DNA of 9,275 nucleotides, from the NCBI GenBank assembly GCA_029256485.1, contig JAQSXU010000304.1, positions 1-9,275 of the forward strand, written 5' to 3'. Below the pieces are notes generated by a model. The model was not told where the DNA came from. It worked only from the letters and a program-made list of their open reading frames with translations, and searched no databases. Of the stretch, positions 5,056 through 9,275 are shown piece by piece. The DNA comes from Clostridiaceae bacterium. GTDB lineage: Bacteria; Bacillota_A; Clostridia; Clostridiales; Clostridiaceae. Each line of letters begins with the position of its first letter. Position 1 is the first letter of the stretch. Both the position numbers and the translations under genes were made by a program.

Positions 5056-8000
5056 ATGGGTTATATTAGAAATGGGTCTAATAATGAAGATGTATCAAAT
5101 TTTATAGATACAGATAGTACATTATCTTCAAATTCAAATATAAAAAGTGCATCTGTAAAAGCAGTAAAAACTTATATAGATAATAACGTTAGTGCATTTC
5201 AAACAAATGATGGTGTCATGCCATCATCTAATATATATATATTAGATATGAAAGGATATTTAAAAAGAAATTTTAGTATAGAAATATCAGATGTCGCTCA
5301 GAAAACAATAGAATTCACAAATATACCATCATCGACAAATAAAGTATTATCTATACTTGTAGAATTAAAATATTTTAATGAAGCAAATATTGTATATCCA
5401 GAAGGTACGATATGGTATGATAATAATATTCCATCTCTTGTGACTGGGAAGCAATATTTAATTCAATTTATATCTTATAATAATGGGAATACATGGATGG
5501 CTAATATTATTAATAAAATAAATATAGATAATACTCCAGTTGATAATACATATAATATTACTTTTACAGTGACGGATGGAATCAATCCAGTGTCTAATGC
5601 AACTATTAATATATTGAATCAAATACTAACAACTAATGTCAGTGGGATATCTACTTTAACTAATGTTAATCCTGCAAATGATATTGTATATACTATTAGT
5701 AAAGCTGGTTTTATTACTTCAAATGGTAATATTACAGTTACTAATCAGAATATTACGCAAAATATTACTTTAACAGAGTTGCCAACTTACAATGTAGTTT
5801 TTACTGTAACTGATGGTACTAATCCAATAGATAGTACAACAGTGACAATAAGTGGACAGAACTTAATAACGGATAGTAATGGTGTAGCGACAGCAACGGG
5901 ATTAAATACTGGTAATAATATAGCTTATAGTATTAGTAAGGCGGGATATAATACATTAAGTAGCACTTTAAATGTTGTTGATCAAAATATAATGCAAAAT
6001 GTAGTGCTAATGGTAACATCTTCATTTGATATTGCCACGAAACAACCTAAAGTAATATTATCTTTGGTAAAAATAAATTCAAATTATACAGGAGCATGTC
6101 TTAATGTTAGACGTAATTCGGATAATACAACACAAGATATTGGTTATGTAAATGGTTATTTAGATGTGGAAGCATTAACTAATTTCGTAGGCCAAGGCAA
6201 TGGTTATGTAACAAAATGGTATGATTCATCAGGAAATGGAAATGATTTTATACAGGCAACCAATGCAAATCAACCACGAATAGTAAATAATGGTATACCA
6301 GAGGATGGATTATGGTTTGCAGGGTCAACTACTAATGTATTAACTTTAGCTCCAAATTCTACAGTTAATAATCTTGATAATATCAGTATTTTATCACAGT
6401 ATAAACCTATTTCTAAAAATGTTGGTGTTTCAATTAGTCTTATTAGTAAATCTCAATATTGGGTATCTTTTTATGATAATATTAATGCTTTATATGTAGC
6501 TAAAAACTATTCTAGTTCAAATGCAAGTTTTTATAGAGACCCAGGTGGTATAAAATTAAGTCAATGGAATGATTTGGCAGTGACTTATAATACCACATCA
6601 GCATCTAATTCTCCTAAAATATATGCAGATGGTGTTGTTGGATCTGTTGTTAAATCATTAGGTAGTGGTACTCCTACGGATGATTCATCAAATTCTTTTA
6701 CAATAGGACGAAATCTTCAGGGTAATGTTAAGTCAATTATAGTTTGTAATAGTATTTTATCTGATAGTGATATTGCAGATGAAAGAACATTAATAAATTC
6801 TATTATGCCATCACAGTTAACAAGTAATGTTACATTTACAGTAACTGATGGGACTAATCCTATATCGGAAGCAACAGTTACATTTGATGGTAATTGTTTA
6901 CAATCTGATACTAATGGATTGGTTACTTTTAATAATGTTAATTATGGTTTAAATCAATCCTATACTATAAGCAAAACAGGATATTACACAATAACAAATA
7001 CTGATGGTGTAAATGTTATTACAGATGCATCAATTGCATTTAACAGTATAACTTTAACTACTAATGCTAGTGGAACTGTAACTTTTAATAATGTTCATGT
7101 TGGTACTGATATACCTTATACGATAAGTAAGACATCTTATAGGGATACTACAGGTACATTAGATGTTGTAGATTCAGCATTAAATCTAACTATAGTATTA
7201 TCTACTCTTTCTACTGTAGCAACTAATGCTTATTATGTAAGTCCAAATGGATTAGATTCTAATGATGGATTAACAGTTGATACTCCATTTTTAACTTTAC
7301 AAAGAGCACAAACAGAAGCAAGAATAAAAACTGCATCAGGATTAACTCAAGATTGCTATATATATTTACGAGAAGGGGAATATAACTTTACTTATTCTTG
7401 GGAGTTTTTAAATCAAGATTCGGGTACAAATGGTCATAAAATCATATATAAAAATTATAATAATGAAATTGTACAACTAACAGGCAGTAAAGCATTAACA
7501 GGTTGGTCATTATACAATACAGAGAAAAATATTTATGTAGTAGATACTCCTGTTGGATATACAGATAGAAGAATATATGAAGGAGATAAAATATTGTGTC
7601 CAGCTAAGTTTCCAAATATTGGATATAATAGAGTTGCTCAGACTATAACTGGTTATGCTTTGACAAAATTTGGATTTAATGAAGGCGATATACCGGTTAT
7701 ATCTAATATAAATAATTTACAAGTATTTATGTGGGCTGGTGGTGCAACTGGAACACAAAATTGGAATGTTGATGTAATTGATATTATTGATATTGATTAT
7801 ACTAATCATATTGTTACTTTAGCAAGTAATGCTTCATCTGCAATGGGGGCTGGTAGTAGATATTGGATTCAGAAAGCTTCAGAATTGTTAGATACTCCTG
7901 GAGAATACTATTTTGATAATGTTAATAACAAATTATATGTAATTCCAATTGAAGCATTTGCGGAAGATAAAATAAAAATACCTAATTTTAGTGATTATCT

Positions 8001-9275
8001 AATAGCGATAGATAGAAGTGGCAATAATACTGTAGAAAATTTACAATTTGAAGGTTTAATTTTTAAATATATTTCTGGTTCGGCATTTTTTATACTAAAA
8101 TCATCAAAAGTAAATATAATTAACTGTATTATAAATGCTATGTCATCACATGCTATTTACAGCCAAGAAAATAAAGACTGTATAATATCTGGTAATCATG
8201 TATATAACATAGGTGGAGATGGTATTGTTATAAATGGTAAAGCTCTCAGTTCTACTCAAACATCTTCAGGAAATAATATTACTAATAATGAAATACATGA
8301 TATTGGAATAACAACTGGACAATCGGTTGGTGTAAATTTAGATAGTGCAGATAACTGTACAGTTACTCATAATAGAATATACAATTCACCTAGATGGGCT
8401 ATTAGCTTTGGAGGTAAGAAAGTTGCCCAACTCGTATCACAAACAATTGGTGGAATAGTTGTAACTTCTGATAATGTTAGTCAGTTTAGACATGGGGTAA
8501 ATAATATCATAGAATACAATGATTGTTTTAATTGTAATACTGATTCAGAAGATACATCACCAATATATTCTTATGGTGCAGGTGATGGCAATATCGTTAG
8601 ATATAATAGTATACATGATAGCGGAGTCCCTTTTGGTGGAGGATATGGAATTTATTTGGATGATGGTGCTGATGGCACTTTAATTGATTCAAATATAATG
8701 TATAATATGCAACTTTTTGATGGTGGTGAATATAGAGGTTTAATTATTAAAGGATTAAGAAATATAGCTAAAAATAATATTATAGCAGATAGTCCTTCAT
8801 GTAAAGGTGCATTAGTACCTAGTAGTAGTACAGATCCTGTAGGTAGTATGAAATTTTATAATAATATAGTATATAACTCTGGTAATATTATGTATGATAT
8901 GTATGGTATAACTGATTTGGTTACAGAATCAAACTATAATACATTCTATAGTGTAGACAACCAATATTTAGTATATAGAAATTCTGCTACAAGTGTTGAA
9001 GATTTAAGACTAGGAACATATCTTGGCACTTATGATCAGAATAGTGTTGAAGAAAATCCTTTATTTATTAATGCTTATCCAAATGATTATAGATTAAAAT
9101 ATAATTCTTCGGCTAGAGGAATGGGTAATGTCGATATAGACTTTGGTTCTATAGGATTGACTTCAAGTTATATATATGCGGATAATCTCGATGATATAGA
9201 TAAAGTGTTTGTGACGACTTCTAAAGCTGGATTTGAACCTAATATAGATTTAAATCTAGGTGAACAAACTACACT
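5056..9275 (+). CDS. Giant multidomain tail fibre/receptor-binding protein with beta-helix depolymerase-like domain (3' end missing)
   Basis: Open for 1406 codons to the window edge; ATG eight bases after AAGGAGG (5041-5047). Residues about 18-45 (IDTDSTLSSNSNIKSASVKA, then VKTYIDNN) are a classic phage tail-fibre motif; the rest of 1-165 is an N-terminal beta domain. Ig/PEGA-like repeats occupy 166-244 and 245-323. Residues 324-590 resemble the LamG-like module of arabinofuranosidase-type proteins (CLNVRRNSDNTTQDIGYVNG, VTKWYDSSGNGNDF, FTIGRN). Two more repeats follow (591-648 and 649-718). From 725 (AYYVSPNGLDSNDGLTVDTP) to about 1366 lies a right-handed parallel beta-helix, with asparagine-rich turns (NNEIHDIG, YNSIHDSG, GIYLDDGADG) and a closing NPLFINAYPNDYRL. 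This resembles GH141-like and pectate-lyase-superfamily helices. E1165/D1166 and D1202/D1203 are candidate catalytic acids, an inference only. Residues about 1376-1406 start another segment. Likely a virion fibre that binds and degrades a host glycan. Confidence 0.9.
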   Translation, partial: MGYIRNGSNNEDVSNFIDTDSTLSSNSNIKSASVKAVKTYIDNNVSAFQTNDGVMPSSNIYILDMKGYLKRNFSIEISDVAQKTIEFTNIPSSTNKVLSILVELKYFNEANIVYPEGTIWYDNNIPSLVTGKQYLIQFISYNNGNTWMANIINKINIDNTPVDNTYNITFTVTDGINPVSNATINILNQILTTNVSGISTLTNVNPANDIVYTISKAGFITSNGNITVTNQNITQNITLTELPTYNVVFTVTDGTNPIDSTTVTISGQNLITDSNGVATATGLNTGNNIAYSISKAGYNTLSSTLNVVDQNIMQNVVLMVTSSFDIATKQPKVILSLVKINSNYTGACLNVRRNSDNTTQDIGYVNGYLDVEALTNFVGQGNGYVTKWYDSSGNGNDFIQATNANQPRIVNNGIPEDGLWFAGSTTNVLTLAPNSTVNNLDNISILSQYKPISKNVGVSISLISKSQYWVSFYDNINALYVAKNYSSSNASFYRDPGGIKLSQWNDLAVTYNTTSASNSPKIYADGVVGSVVKSLGSGTPTDDSSNSFTIGRNLQGNVKSIIVCNSILSDSDIADERTLINSIMPSQLTSNVTFTVTDGTNPISEATVTFDGNCLQSDTNGLVTFNNVNYGLNQSYTISKTGYYTITNTDGVNVITDASIAFNSITLTTNASGTVTFNNVHVGTDIPYTISKTSYRDTTGTLDVVDSALNLTIVLSTLSTVATNAYYVSPNGLDSNDGLTVDTPFLTLQRAQTEARIKTASGLTQDCYIYLREGEYNFTYSWEFLNQDSGTNGHKIIYKNYNNEIVQLTGSKALTGWSLYNTEKNIYVVDTPVGYTDRRIYEGDKILCPAKFPNIGYNRVAQTITGYALTKFGFNEGDIPVISNINNLQVFMWAGGATGTQNWNVDVIDIIDIDYTNHIVTLASNASSAMGAGSRYWIQKASELLDTPGEYYFDNVNNKLYVIPIEAFAEDKIKIPNFSDYLIAIDRSGNNTVENLQFEGLIFKYISGSAFFILKSSKVNIINCIINAMSSHAIYSQENKDCIISGNHVYNIGGDGIVINGKALSSTQTSSGNNITNNEIHDIGITTGQSVGVNLDSADNCTVTHNRIYNSPRWAISFGGKKVAQLVSQTIGGIVVTSDNVSQFRHGVNNIIEYNDCFNCNTDSEDTSPIYSYGAGDGNIVRYNSIHDSGVPFGGGYGIYLDDGADGTLIDSNIMYNMQLFDGGEYRGLIIKGLRNIAKNNIIADSPSCKGALVPSSSTDPVGSMKFYNNIVYNSGNIMYDMYGITDLVTESNYNTFYSVDNQYLVYRNSATSVEDLRLGTYLGTYDQNSVEENPLFINAYPNDYRLKYNSSARGMGNVDIDFGSIGLTSSYIYADNLDDIDKVFVTTSKAGFEPNIDLNLGEQTT
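5551..6024 (+). repeat. Ig/PEGA-like repeats R1 and R2 of the giant fibre
   Basis: Two 79-residue units lie at 5551-5787 and 5788-6024. Shared signature: FTVTDG(I/T)NP, a TT/TD-x-SG/NG-(I/V) turn, (V/A)Y(T/S)ISKAG, then N(I/V)(T/V)...QNI.QN(I/V). They resemble carboxypeptidase-regulatory/PEGA-type beta sandwiches that act as stalks or adhesive spacers. Confidence 0.75.
6826..7209 (+). repeat. Ig/PEGA-like repeats R3 and R4, fused with internal loss
   Basis: R3 (6826-6999) begins FTVTDGTNP like R1 and R2 but stops after YTISKTGYYTITN, lacking the last strands. R4 (7000-7209) starts at once with TDGVNVITDASIAF and ends normally. The 29-residue openings of R3 and R4, from TDG to VTF, align without gaps. 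The 801-base LamG-like module (6025-6825) separates this pair from R1 and R2. Confidence 0.7.

Noticed and set aside
5551..7209. A CRISPR array or diversity-generating template repeat
   Set aside because: The repeats are in-frame protein domains of about 58-79 residues with diverged DNA. No short identical repeats with spacers and no reverse transcriptase are present.

Overview
The window is strongly A+T-rich and uses AGA, TTA and ATA codons heavily, with strong AAGGAGG-type ribosome binding sites. This fits a low-GC Firmicute, most likely a Clostridium-like host, its phage or prophage, or a phage-tail-like particle locus. All supported genes lie on the + strand. No replication, packaging, integrase, lysis or housekeeping gene is visible, so free phage, prophage and tailocin cannot be told apart here.

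Layout: (1) 1-728 is the C-terminal end of a protein made of tandem MucBP-like repeats with no cell-wall anchor. (2) 729-956 is a spacer holding a diverged intergenic element (copy A), a strong intrinsic terminator and a candidate promoter. (3) 957-3398 encodes an 813-residue tail-fibre-like enzyme: attachment/coil segment, clan GH-A glycoside hydrolase core, SHTQG-type head repeats and a Peptidase_G2-type C-terminal self-cleaving domain. (4) 3515-4054 encodes a hexapeptide-repeat acetyltransferase of the serine-acetyltransferase type with its own extended -10 promoter. (5) 4055-4456 is a 402-base spacer carrying copy B of the intergenic element. (6) 4457-5029 encodes a small virion-type protein with a C-terminal Big2-like Ig fold. 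(7) 5056 to the window end is the first 1406 residues of a giant fibre: phage fibre N-terminus, Ig-like repeats, a LamG/arabinofuranosidase-like module, more repeats, and a right-handed beta-helix resembling polysaccharide-degrading enzymes.

Taken together this looks like a host-adsorption cassette. It has two enzymes of unrelated fold (GH-A barrel and beta-helix) likely to cut surface glycans, sugar- or surface-binding modules (MucBP, Big2, LamG-like), and a glycan-type acetyltransferase that could modify the same class of polymer. Features with no ready explanation are the matched noncoding element upstream of two of the fibre-gene units, the independently promoted acetyltransferase between them, and the repeat/LamG insertion and fused-repeat architecture of the giant fibre.
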